A stretch of DNA of 64,000 nt from CAYTPI01 sp964439625 (GCA_964439625.1 CAYTPI010000007.1:62001-126000); one strand, 5' to 3'. Counted from the stretch's first letter, positions 34,818-44,061 are shown. Numbers and translations are program-made. The notes: a model not told the origin generated them from the sequence alone.

Positions 34818-36083
34818 ATGACCAACACTGCCACGAAGCCTACAAGCAGAAAATTAGATGTAGACAACATCCGGAAAGACTTCCCAATTCTTGAACAAGA
34901 CGTGCACGCGGGTATTCCGCTGATATATCTTGACAATGCGGCTTCCTCGCAGAAGCCTGTTCAAGTAATCGACGCCATGAACGAATTCTATAGAACGTAT
35001 AATTCCAACGTTCACCGTGGCATTCACAAGCTGAGCGCCACAGCCGAAGAAGCATATGAAGCCGGACGGGATAAAGTTCAGCAGTTTATTAATGCCGCCA
35101 AACGCGAAGAGATTATCTTTACCAGTGGCACAACAGAAGCGATTAACCTCGTTGCTTACAGTTGGGGTGGGGCAAACATTCAACAAGGGGATGTCATTGT
35201 CTCCACGGAACTGGAGCACCATGCCAACTTGGTGCCTTGGCAGATACTCGCTCAGAAAACGGGCGCAGAAATGCGCTACGTCCCCCTACAACAAAATGGC
35301 ACCCTTGACTTAGAAGCCTTCCACAATCTACTTGACAACAACGTTAAGCTGGTGGCTTTTAACCATGTCTCCAATATGACCGGCGCAATCCAACCCGTCA
35401 AGCAAATGGTCAAGGCTGCGCATGATGTCGGCGCGCTGGTGATGGTCGATGGTGCCCAAAGCGTGCCGCACATGGCAATCGATGTGCAAGACCTAGATGT
35501 TGACTTTTACGCTTTCTCCGGACATAAAATGCTGGCACCGACCGGGATTGGCGTGCTGTATGCCAAAGAAGCACACCTGCTAAAAATGCCGCCCTTCCTG
35601 AGCGGCGGCGACATGATCCGCACAGTGACATTAGACAAGACGACCTTCAACGACCTACCCTACAAATTTGAAGCTGGGACGCCAAAAATCGCTGAAGTGA
35701 TTGGCTTGGGCAGCGCAATCGATTATTTGACAGAATTGGGGATGGAGAACGTCCGCCAGCACGAAGTCGAAATGACAGACTATGCTCTCAAACAAATGGC
35801 TCAGATAGACAACCTCGACTTAATCGGCCCGTTGAACCCGGAACTACGTGGTGGTGTAGCGACGTTTACAATCAAGCGTATTCATCCGCACGATATTGCC
35901 CAAATTTTAGATAGTCATGGCGTCGCTGTTAGAGCAGGCCAACACTGTGCCCAGCCTGCGCACGCCTGCTTAGGTGTCCAATCGACGGCTCGCGCCAGTT
36001 TTTACGTATATAACACACCCGAAGAGGTCGATAAACTTGTAGAGGCCATCGGGCACGTCAAGCAGACATTTGGCGTGGAATAG
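34818..36083 (+). CDS. sufS: Cysteine desulfurase SufS
   Basis: A 421-residue group II desulfurase. The PLP lysine is K237 in AFSGHKMLAPTGIGVLY, and the sulfur-carrying cysteine is C377 in RAGQHCAQPAH. YLDNAASSQKP and TSGTTEAINLVA are also conserved. It takes sulfur from cysteine and passes it to SufU for Fe-S assembly. The absence of the long SufE-type loop and the adjacency of sufU support SufS. SufBCD are not in the window. Confidence 0.96.
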   Translation: MTNTATKPTSRKLDVDNIRKDFPILEQDVHAGIPLIYLDNAASSQKPVQVIDAMNEFYRTYNSNVHRGIHKLSATAEEAYEAGRDKVQQFINAAKREEIIFTSGTTEAINLVAYSWGGANIQQGDVIVSTELEHHANLVPWQILAQKTGAEMRYVPLQQNGTLDLEAFHNLLDNNVKLVAFNHVSNMTGAIQPVKQMVKAAHDVGALVMVDGAQSVPHMAIDVQDLDVDFYAFSGHKMLAPTGIGVLYAKEAHLLKMPPFLSGGDMIRTVTLDKTTFNDLPYKFEAGTPKIAEVIGLGSAIDYLTELGMENVRQHEVEMTDYALKQMAQIDNLDLIGPLNPELRGGVATFTIKRIHPHDIAQILDSHGVAVRAGQHCAQPAHACLGVQSTARASFYVYNTPEEVDKLVEAIGHVKQTFGVE

Positions 36084-36096
36084 GAGTTGACATCAA

Positions 36097-36474
36097 ATGG
36101 ACGATTTGTACAGAGAATACGTATTGGAACATTACAGTAATCCACTGCGCAGCGGATTGCTGGACGCGCCGCATCGCCAATATGAAGACAGTAATCCGCT
36201 TTGCGGCGACTACATTCATATAACGTTGAGGCTTGCTGACGATGACACTGTTGAAGACATTGGTTGGGAGGGTGAAGGCTGTGCCATCAGTCAAGCCACA
36301 GCCTCAATGCTCTACGACTCGGTTGTCGGCAAGCCCATTGAAGAAGTCCAGCAGCTTGATACGGATTACGTACTTGAACTACTTAATGTTCCTTTGTCAG
36401 CCGTGCGGCGCAAATGTGCGCTGCTGTCGCTAAAAGTATTGAAGGCCAGCGCTTTTGGTATGGAACAAGAATAA
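36097..36474 (+). CDS. sufU: Fe-S assembly sulfurtransferase SufU
   Basis: A 125-residue IscU-fold protein, slightly shorter than typical. The zinc/sulfur ligands are present at C36 and D38 (NPLCGD), C62 (GEGCAISQATASM) and C107 (RRKCALL). In Gram-positive-type systems SufU receives sulfur from SufS. The gene begins 13 bases after sufS, so they form a pair. The GEGCAIS loop with the extra spacing after NPLCGD distinguishes SufU from IscU. Confidence 0.94.
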   Translation: MDDLYREYVLEHYSNPLRSGLLDAPHRQYEDSNPLCGDYIHITLRLADDDTVEDIGWEGEGCAISQATASMLYDSVVGKPIEEVQQLDTDYVLELLNVPLSAVRRKCALLSLKVLKASAFGMEQE

Positions 36475-36483
36475 CGAAATAGG

Positions 36484-36512
36484 TTGAATTCTCGTCTACC
36501 ATATGCTACCTT
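36484..36512 (+). promoter_or_regulatory. Extended -10 promoter of the arg operon leader
   Basis: TTGAAT at 36484-36489 and TACCTT at 36507-36512 are separated by 17 bases, with a TG dinucleotide at 36504-36505 making an extended -10. A transcript would start near 36519, giving a leader of about 170 bases to the terminator, similar to classical amino-acid attenuators. Confidence 0.5.
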
Positions 36513-36544
36513 TGTGAACGTTAGCTGAAAAAATAAGCATATCC

Positions 36545-36631
36545 ATGTTTCACTTTCTACTGAGTCTACGTCGCCGTCGTCGCCGCATCACTGAACAGAG
36601 TGCCCGGCTAGTTGGTGTTGGCTCGCAGTAA
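36545..36631 (+). CDS. Arginine leader peptide (six consecutive Arg codons)
   Basis: A 28-codon ATG-initiated ORF. Codons 9-14 are CGT CGC CGT CGT CGC CGC, six arginines in a row, and codon 21 is also Arg. The peptide has no domain; it is a classic leader-peptide layout in which a run of the regulated amino acid's codons is placed before a terminator and the biosynthetic operon. All six codons are CGY and would use the same tRNA-Arg (ICG). The ribosome-binding site is weak. Expected role: the ribosome stalls on Arg codons when charged tRNA-Arg is scarce, allowing arg operon transcription. The function is inferred; I see no homolog evidence here. Confidence 0.7.
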   Translation: MFHFLLSLRRRRRRITEQSARLVGVGSQ

Positions 36632-36663
36632 CAAAGCGACATTTCCAAAAACCCGCTATCCGG
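36604..36663 (+). promoter_or_regulatory. Predicted antiterminator of the arg leader
   Basis: Bases 36604-36616 (CCGGCTAGTTGGT) can pair with 36651-36663 (ACCCGCTATCCGG) as CCGG/CCGG, TAGT/GCTA (one G-U pair) and GGT/ACC with two mismatches. This uses the 5' arm of the terminator, so the two structures exclude each other. Segment 36604-36616 begins 18 bases after the Arg run, so a ribosome stalled there leaves it free, whereas one at the stop codon covers it. Confidence 0.55.
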
Positions 36664-36688
36664 TATTGGGCTAGCGGGTTTTTTATTT
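36647..36688 (+). terminator. Rho-independent terminator (arg attenuator)
   Basis: AAAAACCCGCTA (36647-36658) pairs with TAGCGGGTTTTT (36672-36683) as a 12-bp stem, with two further C-G pairs at 36660-36661 and 36669-36670 and a 7-base loop. The U-tract TTTTTTATTT follows. It ends 20 bases before the argC start. Confidence 0.88.
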
Positions 36689-36707
36689 ACGCAGCAAGGG
36701 GGGATTG

Positions 36708-37709
36708 TTGATTAAAGTAGGTGTATATGGCGCAACGGGCTATACCGGGTTGGACTTAATCCGCTTACTTGACGCCCACCCGCACACAGGCATTGCCTTT
36801 GCCACATCAGAAAGCAGCGCTGATACAAACCTCAGTGATAGCTACCCACAGGCATCCAAGATCGAATTAGTCTCTTCGAGGAATGCAAACCTAGGCGATG
36901 TGGATATAGTTTTCCTCTGTTTGCCGCACACCAAATCTGCGCCGACGGCAGCCACAGCCATGGAAGCTGGCGTCAAAGTTATTGACCTATCTGCTGACTT
37001 ACGCATTGAAACGGCCCAAGCCTACAAACAATGGTATCACGTCGAGCACCCCAACCCTGAGCTCTTACCAGTGCCCTATGGTTTGCCCGAACTCAACCGC
37101 GATCAACTCACTAATACAGACTGCATTGCCAACCCTGGCTGCTACCCGACGACAACCTTGTTGGGCGTTGCGCCAGTTGTACGAGCGGGTTTGCTGCAAG
37201 CAGGCAGCAGCATCATCGTTGATGCCAAGTCAGGCGTAACGGGCGCAGGGCGCTCGCCAAAGCAATACACGCTGTTCGCCGAACTCAATAATAACTTCTA
37301 CCCGTACAAGATCGGGCGAGCGCACCGTCACATTGCCGAGATGGAGCAATTGCTCAAAGACGATGGTATCAAAGCCGGGCAGTTTATTTTCTCACCCCAT
37401 CTACTGCCAGTTGATCGTGGTATTATTGCCACTATCTATTTGAAAGTCACCGATGTGGACGCTGTCTACCGGGTGCTGAAAGACCATTATCAAAACGAAC
37501 CGCTTGTTGATGTTCTACCAGAGGGCGAACTTGCCAGCTTGACCCATGTTGTTCGGACACCTAAGGCCGTTATCAGTGTGGCCCAAGCGACAGAGGATAC
37601 TGTGATTGTTGTCTCCGCACTCGACAATTTAATGAAAGGTGCTGCATCGCAAGCCGTGCAAAACTTCAACATTATGTTCGGTTACCCTGAAACGATGGGA
37701 CTACTGTGA
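36708..37709 (+). CDS. argC: N-acetyl-gamma-glutamyl-phosphate reductase ArgC
   Basis: A 333-residue dehydrogenase. The nucleotide motif VYGATGYTG is at the N terminus, the catalytic cysteine is C145 in NPGCYPTT, and the substrate His lies in IGRAHRHIAEM. It reduces N-acetylglutamyl-5-phosphate to the semialdehyde with NADPH. The TTG at 36708 is chosen because AAGGGG lies six bases upstream; the adjacent TTG at 36705 is too close. It is the first gene after the attenuator, and its stop overlaps argB. Confidence 0.95.
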   Translation: MIKVGVYGATGYTGLDLIRLLDAHPHTGIAFATSESSADTNLSDSYPQASKIELVSSRNANLGDVDIVFLCLPHTKSAPTAATAMEAGVKVIDLSADLRIETAQAYKQWYHVEHPNPELLPVPYGLPELNRDQLTNTDCIANPGCYPTTTLLGVAPVVRAGLLQAGSSIIVDAKSGVTGAGRSPKQYTLFAELNNNFYPYKIGRAHRHIAEMEQLLKDDGIKAGQFIFSPHLLPVDRGIIATIYLKVTDVDAVYRVLKDHYQNEPLVDVLPEGELASLTHVVRTPKAVISVAQATEDTVIVVSALDNLMKGAASQAVQNFNIMFGYPETMGLL

Positions 37710-38464
37710 TGCCAACAACTGTCATTAAGATTGGGGGCAACGAGTTAGATAAGCCAGCGTTCGTCAAACAAGCGGCTGAAGCCATCGCGAAGTTGCAACG
37801 AGAGCAGGCTTGTATTGTTGTACATGGTGGTGGCGCAGCGATCAGTAGGATGCTAGAGCGTCTCGGCATCAAGCCCCAGTTCAAAGAGAACGGGCAGCGT
37901 CTCACCGACGATGACACAATGGAGGTGGTCGAGTTCATTCTCAGTGGACATGTGAATAAGTTTTTGGTAACGGCCCTGCTCGAAGCGGGAGTGGACGCTA
38001 TGGGCCTGAGTGGGGTAGATCGGCGCCTGTTGTGGGCCGAACCCTTCGCCGCTGACCTTGACTGGGTTGGGCGTGTGGTTGATGTCCGTACTGAGGTGTT
38101 AACGGATTTGCTCGACAAGGGTGTGGTGCCTGTGGTTGCGCCGCCATCAAATGGTGATGCAGGTCGCTACAATGTCAACGCCGATGTTGCTGCAGGCGCT
38201 ATCAGCGGAGCACTGCAAGCGGACAAAGTAATCTTTGTGACCAACGTTCCTGGTGTCAAAGTAGATGGTGAAGTTGCTACTTTGCTAACAGAAGCAGAGG
38301 TGCAATCCTTAGTTCAACAAGGGGTAATCTACGGCGGGATGATCCCAAAAACCGAAGCAGCACTCTCCGCATTAGCGCAAGGAGCGCAGTCAGCAGTGAT
38401 CACCAACCTCGACGGTCTTACGGCTGGGACTGGGACTGTCCTCATCAATGGAAAGAAGACCTAA
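37709..38464 (+). CDS. argB: Acetylglutamate kinase ArgB
   Basis: A 251-residue amino-acid kinase. TVIKIGGNELD and VVHGGGAAISRMLERLGI are the ATP and acetylglutamate sites, and GRYNVNADVAAGAIS and VIYGGMIPKTEAAL complete the fold. It phosphorylates N-acetylglutamate. It lacks the N-terminal extension associated with arginine feedback in hexameric enzymes, so it is probably not strongly inhibited by arginine. The start ATG shares bases with the argC TGA; a GTG three bases earlier is an alternative. Confidence 0.95.
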   Translation: MPTTVIKIGGNELDKPAFVKQAAEAIAKLQREQACIVVHGGGAAISRMLERLGIKPQFKENGQRLTDDDTMEVVEFILSGHVNKFLVTALLEAGVDAMGLSGVDRRLLWAEPFAADLDWVGRVVDVRTEVLTDLLDKGVVPVVAPPSNGDAGRYNVNADVAAGAISGALQADKVIFVTNVPGVKVDGEVATLLTEAEVQSLVQQGVIYGGMIPKTEAALSALAQGAQSAVITNLDGLTAGTGTVLINGKKT

Positions 38465-38465
38465 G

Positions 38466-39641
38466 ATGGCGCATCAAGTTATTGAGAAAGATACCCGCCA
38501 CGTACTTGCCACCTACAGGCGGGCACCGTTCGTTCTCGTTGAAGGTAACGGGATGTACGTCACAGACAGCGAGGGCAAGCAATATCTTGATTTTGCCTCA
38601 GGCATCGCCGTCAATGCACTCGGGCATGCTCACCCTGCGGTAGTCAGGGCCGTTCAAGAACAGATCGTTCAGTTAAGCCACGTCTGCAACCTGTACATAA
38701 CGAAACCACAAGCCGACCTCGCAGAAGCCCTATGTGCCAGCAGTTTCGCTGACAAGATACTGTTCTGTAATTCTGGTGCAGAGGCCAACGAAGGCGCACT
38801 GAAGTTTGCTCGCAAAGCCGTCACGACGCTCAATCATAGAGATAAGACAGAATTTATCGCCTTTAAAGGCGGCTTCCATGGGCGCACAATGGGCGCGCTC
38901 ACTTTGACGGCTGATGAACAGTACCGCCAACCTTTTCAGCCGATGCTGCCGACCGTTCACCATGCCACCTTCAATGATCTCGCGTCTGTAGAAGCGCTGA
39001 TCGGTGACAACACCGCTGCTGTGATCGTTGAACCTATTCAATGGGAAGAGGGGGTGGTCGTCGCAACAGATGCCTTCATGGAGGGGCTGCGTGCTCTATG
39101 TGATCAACACGACGCTCTGCTGATCATTGATGAAGTGCAAACCGGCGTGGGACGGACGGGCAAACCTTGGGCTTATCAACACTTTTCCATTCAGCCCGAT
39201 ATCATGACCTCCGCTAAGGCGCTAGGTGGTGGATTACCTATTGGTGCTGTTCTAATGAACGATAAGGTTGCCAGCATCATTGATTACGGTGACCATGGCA
39301 GCACATTTGGCGGTGGGCCTGTTGTTTGCCGCTCTGCCCTAGCGGTTCTCAATCAGGTGATGACAGTCGAGATGCAGAAACATATTCACGCCATGGGTGA
39401 CCTGCTCGGAGAGCGCATCATGGGAATGAACGACTCACGCATTACAAGGGTAACGGGCCTTGGCCTTATGTTGGGCATCGAGATGACCGTACCAGCAAGC
39501 GCGTTCGTCAATAAGGGCTATGACAACGGTCTCTTAGTCTTGACGGCAGGGAGCAACATGCTGCGGCTACTGCCCGCCTATATCGTTCAAGAGCAGCACG
39601 TTGACGAATTTATCAACAAGTTACGGGCAACATTAGGCTGA
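38466..39641 (+). CDS. argD: Acetylornithine aminotransferase ArgD
   Basis: A 391-residue class III PLP aminotransferase. FCNSGAEANEGALKFARK and FKGGFHGRTMGAL form the PLP phosphate and substrate regions, LLIIDEVQTGVGRTG holds the catalytic Asp, and MTSAKALGGGLPIG holds the PLP lysine. It converts N-acetylglutamate semialdehyde to N-acetylornithine. The ATG at 38466, two bases after the argB stop, is preferred to the overlapping ATG at 38448. Its last base overlaps the next start. Confidence 0.94.
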   Translation: MAHQVIEKDTRHVLATYRRAPFVLVEGNGMYVTDSEGKQYLDFASGIAVNALGHAHPAVVRAVQEQIVQLSHVCNLYITKPQADLAEALCASSFADKILFCNSGAEANEGALKFARKAVTTLNHRDKTEFIAFKGGFHGRTMGALTLTADEQYRQPFQPMLPTVHHATFNDLASVEALIGDNTAAVIVEPIQWEEGVVVATDAFMEGLRALCDQHDALLIIDEVQTGVGRTGKPWAYQHFSIQPDIMTSAKALGGGLPIGAVLMNDKVASIIDYGDHGSTFGGGPVVCRSALAVLNQVMTVEMQKHIHAMGDLLGERIMGMNDSRITRVTGLGLMLGIEMTVPASAFVNKGYDNGLLVLTAGSNMLRLLPAYIVQEQHVDEFINKLRATLG

Positions 39642-40168
39642 TGGTTCAACTGAACGCGCCATTTTCCCGCCAGCTCGGCGATATCGTCATTCGAACACCG
39701 CAAGAGGCTGATGTTGATGCCATTTGCCAGTTATTTGCGGATGAAGTTGCTGCTGGGCGTATGCTCCCGCGTGACCCAGGGAAAGTTCGTGCACAGTTAG
39801 GCACGTGGTTAGTAGCCTACAGTCTGGCGAGGCAGCCTGTGGGGTGTGTCTCACTGGTAGTTTACAACAACGAATTGTGTGAGGTACGCTCGTTGGCAGT
39901 CGATAGTGTGATGCGTGGGCAAGGGATTGGTGCTGAACTCGTCAAAGCGGCGATCCTTTTGGCAGACTCGTGGGGCATGAAGCGTGTCTTAACGTTGACG
40001 CGAGCGGTGCCCTTCTTTCTGAAACTCGGTTTTATCCGCGATGTGCTTGCAAACTATCCAGAAAAAGTCTGGAAGGACTGCGGTCCTTGCCCGTTCAAGC
40101 ATGCCTGTGACGAAGTTGCCCTAATCTATCATCTACAATCTAACGGATTAAGCTATGAGTCCCTTTAG
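39641..40168 (+). CDS. argA: Short-type N-acetylglutamate synthase (ArgA-like GNAT)
   Basis: A 175-residue GNAT protein without the kinase-like domain of classical ArgA. VRSLAVDSVMRGQGIGAELVKAAI binds acetyl-CoA, and the C-terminal stretch VWKDCGPCPFKHACDEVALIYHL with three to four cysteines is characteristic of the short N-acetylglutamate synthases. It makes N-acetylglutamate to prime the cycle in which ArgJ recycles acetyl groups. Its placement inside the arg operon supports this role over a generic acetyltransferase. Both its start and its stop overlap neighbouring genes. Confidence 0.88.
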   Translation: MVQLNAPFSRQLGDIVIRTPQEADVDAICQLFADEVAAGRMLPRDPGKVRAQLGTWLVAYSLARQPVGCVSLVVYNNELCEVRSLAVDSVMRGQGIGAELVKAAILLADSWGMKRVLTLTRAVPFFLKLGFIRDVLANYPEKVWKDCGPCPFKHACDEVALIYHLQSNGLSYESL

Positions 40169-41336
40169 CATCAACGGCTTTAAGGCGGTTGGGTACGCAG
40201 GTGGTATCAAGAAGAATGGCGCTCTCGACCTTGCCCTGATTGTGAGTAACACCCCCGCCAGTTGGGCTGGCGTCTTTACAACTAATGTTGTCAAGGCGGC
40301 CTGTGTCATCCGCAATCAGCGCCTACTGGCGCAAGGCCAAGCAGTCAGGGCTGTCGCTATAAATTCAGGGAATGCCAACGCCTATACAGGCGAAAAAGGC
40401 GCCGCTAACGATCAGCGTTTTGCCGAACTGGTGGCTAAGGCGACGAGCCTCAAGCCTGAGGCTGTGTTAACGCTCTCAACTGGCGTTATTGGTGTACAAC
40501 TCCCGATGCCTGTATTTAAAGCCGCCATTCCAGCAGCAGCGTCGCAGCTTGGTGCGCAAAACTGGGGAGACGCCGCATCTGCCATCATCACCACGGATAC
40601 TTATGCCAAGCTGGCATCCGTCGAACGAGCCGACTACCAGCTCGTCGGCATCGCGAAAGGCTCCGGGATGATCGCCCCAAACATGGCAACCATGCTTAGT
40701 GTGATTGCCACCAACGCAGTGATTGCTCCGGCTGATTTACAGCGCATTTTAGGCGAAGTCGTAGAGAAGAGTTTTAATCGGATTGTGGTCGATGGCGATA
40801 TGAGCACGAACGACAGCGTGCTGATGTTGGCAAACGGCACATCCGGCATCGAGCCTGATCTTGCAAAGTTTCAAGCCGATCTCACAGAAGTTGCCATTAA
40901 CCTAGCACAGCACATCGTCCGTGACGGAGAAGGCGCAACAAAATTTGTGACTATTCAAGTAGAGCATGCAGCTAACGCGAATGATGCCACACAAATTGCC
41001 CGCAGCATTGCCACCTCACCGTTGTGTAAGACAGCCTTTCATGGCGCTGACCCAAACTGGGGGCGCCTTATTGCCGCCGCAGGCTGTGCTGGCGTTGACT
41101 TTGACCCATCAAATTTATCGCTCTGGCTTACAAACGCAGATAATCAACCGATGTTCCAACTCGTCCAAACTGGAAAACCCACTGTATTTGATGAGCCAGC
41201 CGCTATCGAACTGATGACCACCAAGGCCTGGGGCTTTCTGCTTGATATGGGGCAAGCAGGCTCTGGGCAGTCTACAATATGGACTTGCGATTTGAGCCAC
41301 GACTACGTCACCATTAATGGTGATTATCGAACATAA
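40155..41336 (+). CDS. argJ: Glutamate N-acetyltransferase ArgJ (ornithine acetyltransferase)
   Basis: A 393-residue Ntn-type enzyme that self-cleaves before T179 in APNMATMLS, giving alpha and beta chains. The oxyanion-forming segment is VLTLSTGVIG, and the C-terminal VTINGDYRT is family-typical. It moves the acetyl group from N-acetylornithine to glutamate. If bifunctional it can also use acetyl-CoA, which would overlap with the short NAGS encoded just upstream. The start overlaps argA by 14 bases, indicating coupling. Confidence 0.94.
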   Translation: MSPFSINGFKAVGYAGGIKKNGALDLALIVSNTPASWAGVFTTNVVKAACVIRNQRLLAQGQAVRAVAINSGNANAYTGEKGAANDQRFAELVAKATSLKPEAVLTLSTGVIGVQLPMPVFKAAIPAAASQLGAQNWGDAASAIITTDTYAKLASVERADYQLVGIAKGSGMIAPNMATMLSVIATNAVIAPADLQRILGEVVEKSFNRIVVDGDMSTNDSVLMLANGTSGIEPDLAKFQADLTEVAINLAQHIVRDGEGATKFVTIQVEHAANANDATQIARSIATSPLCKTAFHGADPNWGRLIAAAGCAGVDFDPSNLSLWLTNADNQPMFQLVQTGKPTVFDEPAAIELMTTKAWGFLLDMGQAGSGQSTIWTCDLSHDYVTINGDYRT

Positions 41337-41406
41337 CACCACAACATTCGCGAGCCGTTCGATCATACTCATAACTTCATCCTTTTAGAGAAGGGAATTT
41401 CGCATA

Positions 41407-42654
41407 ATGGAAAAACCGTCCGTTAATAAGGTTGTGCTCGCCTACTCAGGCGGCCTCGATACATCCGTAATCGTGCCGTGGCTTAAGGAGAACTACGGCT
41501 GTGAGGTCGTCTGCTTTACCGCTGACCTCGGTCAAGGGGAATTCGAGCTGGATGGCCTCGAAGAAAAGGCAATCAACAGCGGGGCCAGCAAGCTCTATGT
41601 CCGTGACCTGCGCGAGGAGCTCCTGACGGATTTCATTATTCCAACCATGCAAGCCAGCGCAATCTACGAGCGCAAGTATTTGTTGGGTACCTCCTTTGCC
41701 CGCCCCCTGATCGCCAAGCACATGGTCGAAGTTGCCGATCTGGAGAGCGCTGATGCCGTCGCCCACGGCGCAACAGGTAAAGGTAATGACCAAGTGCGCT
41801 TTGAGCTCACTGTCATGGCCCTAAACCCCGCCCTGAAGATTATTGCACCTTGGCGCGAATGGGATATTGCCAGCCGCGAAGACGCGCTTGAATATGCACG
41901 TCGCTATGAAATCCCCGTGGTGCACACAGAGAAGTCGATCTACAGCCGTGATGCTAACCTGTGGCATCTGAGCCACGAAGGCGGCATGCTGGAAGACCCC
42001 TGGGTTGAGCCAGAAGAGCCAATGTACCAACTATCGAACAGTCCGCAAGAAGCCCCGGATGAGCCAGCAGAGATCATAGTCAGCTTTGAAAAGGGTTACC
42101 CGACGAAGTTGAACGATGAGGAAATAAACATCGTTGAGATGGTTGAGAAACTTAACGAGATTGGTGGTAAGCATGGCGTAGGTCGCATTGACCTTGTCGA
42201 GAACCGCTTGGTTGGCATCAAGTCACATGGTGTGTACGAAACACCTGGTGGCACCATTTTGTACAAAGCACATCAAGAGCTAGAAAGCATCTGTCTCGAC
42301 CGCGATACCCTGCACTACAAGGATATTTTAGCGCAGCGCTACGCACAGTTAGTATATAACGGCAAGTGGTACTCAACCCTGCGCCAATCCTTGGATGCCT
42401 TTGTGAAAGTCACACAGGAAAACATCACGGGTGATGTCCGCATGAAGCTCTATAAGGGCAACATCATTATTACCGGACGGCGCTCACCGTATAGTTTGTA
42501 CCGTGAAGACTATGCTTCTTTCGGACAGATGGACGTTTACGATCAAACCGATGCGAAGGGCTTTATCAATCTGTTTGGCCTTCAGTTGAAAGTCGACGCG
42601 ATGCTGAACATCGCTAACCGTGGCGAAAGCCGCTTTAAATCAGCAGAGAAGTAA
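41407..42654 (+). CDS. argG: Argininosuccinate synthase ArgG
   Basis: A 415-residue ATP-dependent ligase. The PP-loop is AYSGGLDTSVIVPWL at the N terminus, followed by AHGATGKGNDQVRFE and the citrulline/aspartate site segments. It joins citrulline and aspartate. The gene follows argJ after a 70-base gap and precedes argH by 12 bases. No terminator is seen in the gap, so the operon probably continues. Confidence 0.96.
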   Translation: MEKPSVNKVVLAYSGGLDTSVIVPWLKENYGCEVVCFTADLGQGEFELDGLEEKAINSGASKLYVRDLREELLTDFIIPTMQASAIYERKYLLGTSFARPLIAKHMVEVADLESADAVAHGATGKGNDQVRFELTVMALNPALKIIAPWREWDIASREDALEYARRYEIPVVHTEKSIYSRDANLWHLSHEGGMLEDPWVEPEEPMYQLSNSPQEAPDEPAEIIVSFEKGYPTKLNDEEINIVEMVEKLNEIGGKHGVGRIDLVENRLVGIKSHGVYETPGGTILYKAHQELESICLDRDTLHYKDILAQRYAQLVYNGKWYSTLRQSLDAFVKVTQENITGDVRMKLYKGNIIITGRRSPYSLYREDYASFGQMDVYDQTDAKGFINLFGLQLKVDAMLNIANRGESRFKSAEK

Positions 42655-42666
42655 GCGAGTAATCCG

Positions 42667-44040
42667 ATGCGCCTATGGGGTGGTCGTTTCAGTGACGGAC
42701 CAGATGAGCTGATGCGGCGGTTCAATGATAGTTTCTCCTTCGACCGCCGCATGTACGCCGAAGACATTCAGGGCAGCCAGGTATATGCACGAGCTTTAGC
42801 CCGTGCAGGTTTGCTGACAGATGAAGAGAGTCAGCAAATCGTTGATGGGTTAGCCCAAGTTCTAACTGAATTCGATGAAGGGCGCTTCGAAGCCCTGCTC
42901 ACAGATGAAGATATTCATACGGCTGTTGAGCGCCGCCTCACCGAGATTATCGGGGCTGTCGCTGGTAAATTACACACAGGTCGCAGCCGCAACGATCAAG
43001 TAGCGACGGATACGCGCCTTTGGCTGCGTGGCGCAACTAACGACGTCAAACGTCTGTTAACTGATGTTCAGCAAGCATTGATCGAACAGGCAGAAGGAAA
43101 CCTTGACGTCATCATGCCGGGCTACACTCATCTGCAACCAGCCCAACCGATCCGCTGTAGTCATTGGCTGCTGAGCTTCTTCTGGATGTTTCAACGTGAC
43201 CAAGAACGCCTTTCGGACTGCCTCAAGCGCATCAACGTTTCACCGTTAGGGGCGGCTGCATTGGCGGGTAATGCCTTCAACATTGATCGCGAGTGGATCG
43301 CCCAAGAACTTGGTATGGTGGGCATCACAGCTAACAGCCTTGATACCGTCAGCGATCGGGATTATCTGGCTGAATTCATGTTTGCCGCCACACTGATCGG
43401 AACACACATCAGCCGCTTGGCGGAGGACTTAGTGCTCTACACGTCACCCGGCTTTGGGTTTATTCAATTGGCAGACGCCTATTCAACAGGCTCTAGCATC
43501 ATGCCACAGAAGCGCAACCCAGACTCAATGGAACTGGCGCGGGCTAAGGTCGGTCGCATGACGGGTAACTTGATCACCTTGTTGACTGTTCTCAAAGGAA
43601 CGCCATCAACCTACAACAAGGATTTCCAAGAAGATAAGGAACCGCTTTTTGATACAGTCGAGACGCTCCAAGTGCTGCTGCCGATCATGGCAAATGTAAT
43701 CAACACCATGACAATCAACGAAGCAGCGATGACCATAGCTTTAACGGGCGGTATGCTGGCTACCGACCTAGCAGACTATCTTGTTCGAAAGGGAATGCCT
43801 TTTCGTGAGGCCCATCACGCCATTGGGCAAGTCGTGCAAGCAGCGGAAGAACAATCTCTTCCTATATCTAAACTTAGTGTCGAAACACTACGATCTATCT
43901 CGTCACTTTTTGACTCAGATGTCACGGAGTTATATGATTTTGCTCAATCCGTCGAAAGTCGAGCGGTCCCCGGTGGCACGTCTCTCGTGGCTCAAAAGGA
44001 GCAAATTGAGCAAGCGCGCCGCCATCTAATGGCAAACTGA
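42667..44040 (+). CDS. argH: Argininosuccinate lyase ArgH
   Basis: A 457-residue fumarase-superfamily lyase. The catalytic loop GSSIMPQKRNPD is intact, and HTGRSRNDQVATDTRLW and PGYTHLQPAQPI are present. It releases arginine and fumarate. It is the last pathway gene in this operon; ornithine carbamoyltransferase (argF) is not found in the window. Confidence 0.96.
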   Translation: MRLWGGRFSDGPDELMRRFNDSFSFDRRMYAEDIQGSQVYARALARAGLLTDEESQQIVDGLAQVLTEFDEGRFEALLTDEDIHTAVERRLTEIIGAVAGKLHTGRSRNDQVATDTRLWLRGATNDVKRLLTDVQQALIEQAEGNLDVIMPGYTHLQPAQPIRCSHWLLSFFWMFQRDQERLSDCLKRINVSPLGAAALAGNAFNIDREWIAQELGMVGITANSLDTVSDRDYLAEFMFAATLIGTHISRLAEDLVLYTSPGFGFIQLADAYSTGSSIMPQKRNPDSMELARAKVGRMTGNLITLLTVLKGTPSTYNKDFQEDKEPLFDTVETLQVLLPIMANVINTMTINEAAMTIALTGGMLATDLADYLVRKGMPFREAHHAIGQVVQAAEEQSLPISKLSVETLRSISSLFDSDVTELYDFAQSVESRAVPGGTSLVAQKEQIEQARRHLMAN

Positions 44041-44061
44041 ACGTAGCAGCCCAAATTAATC

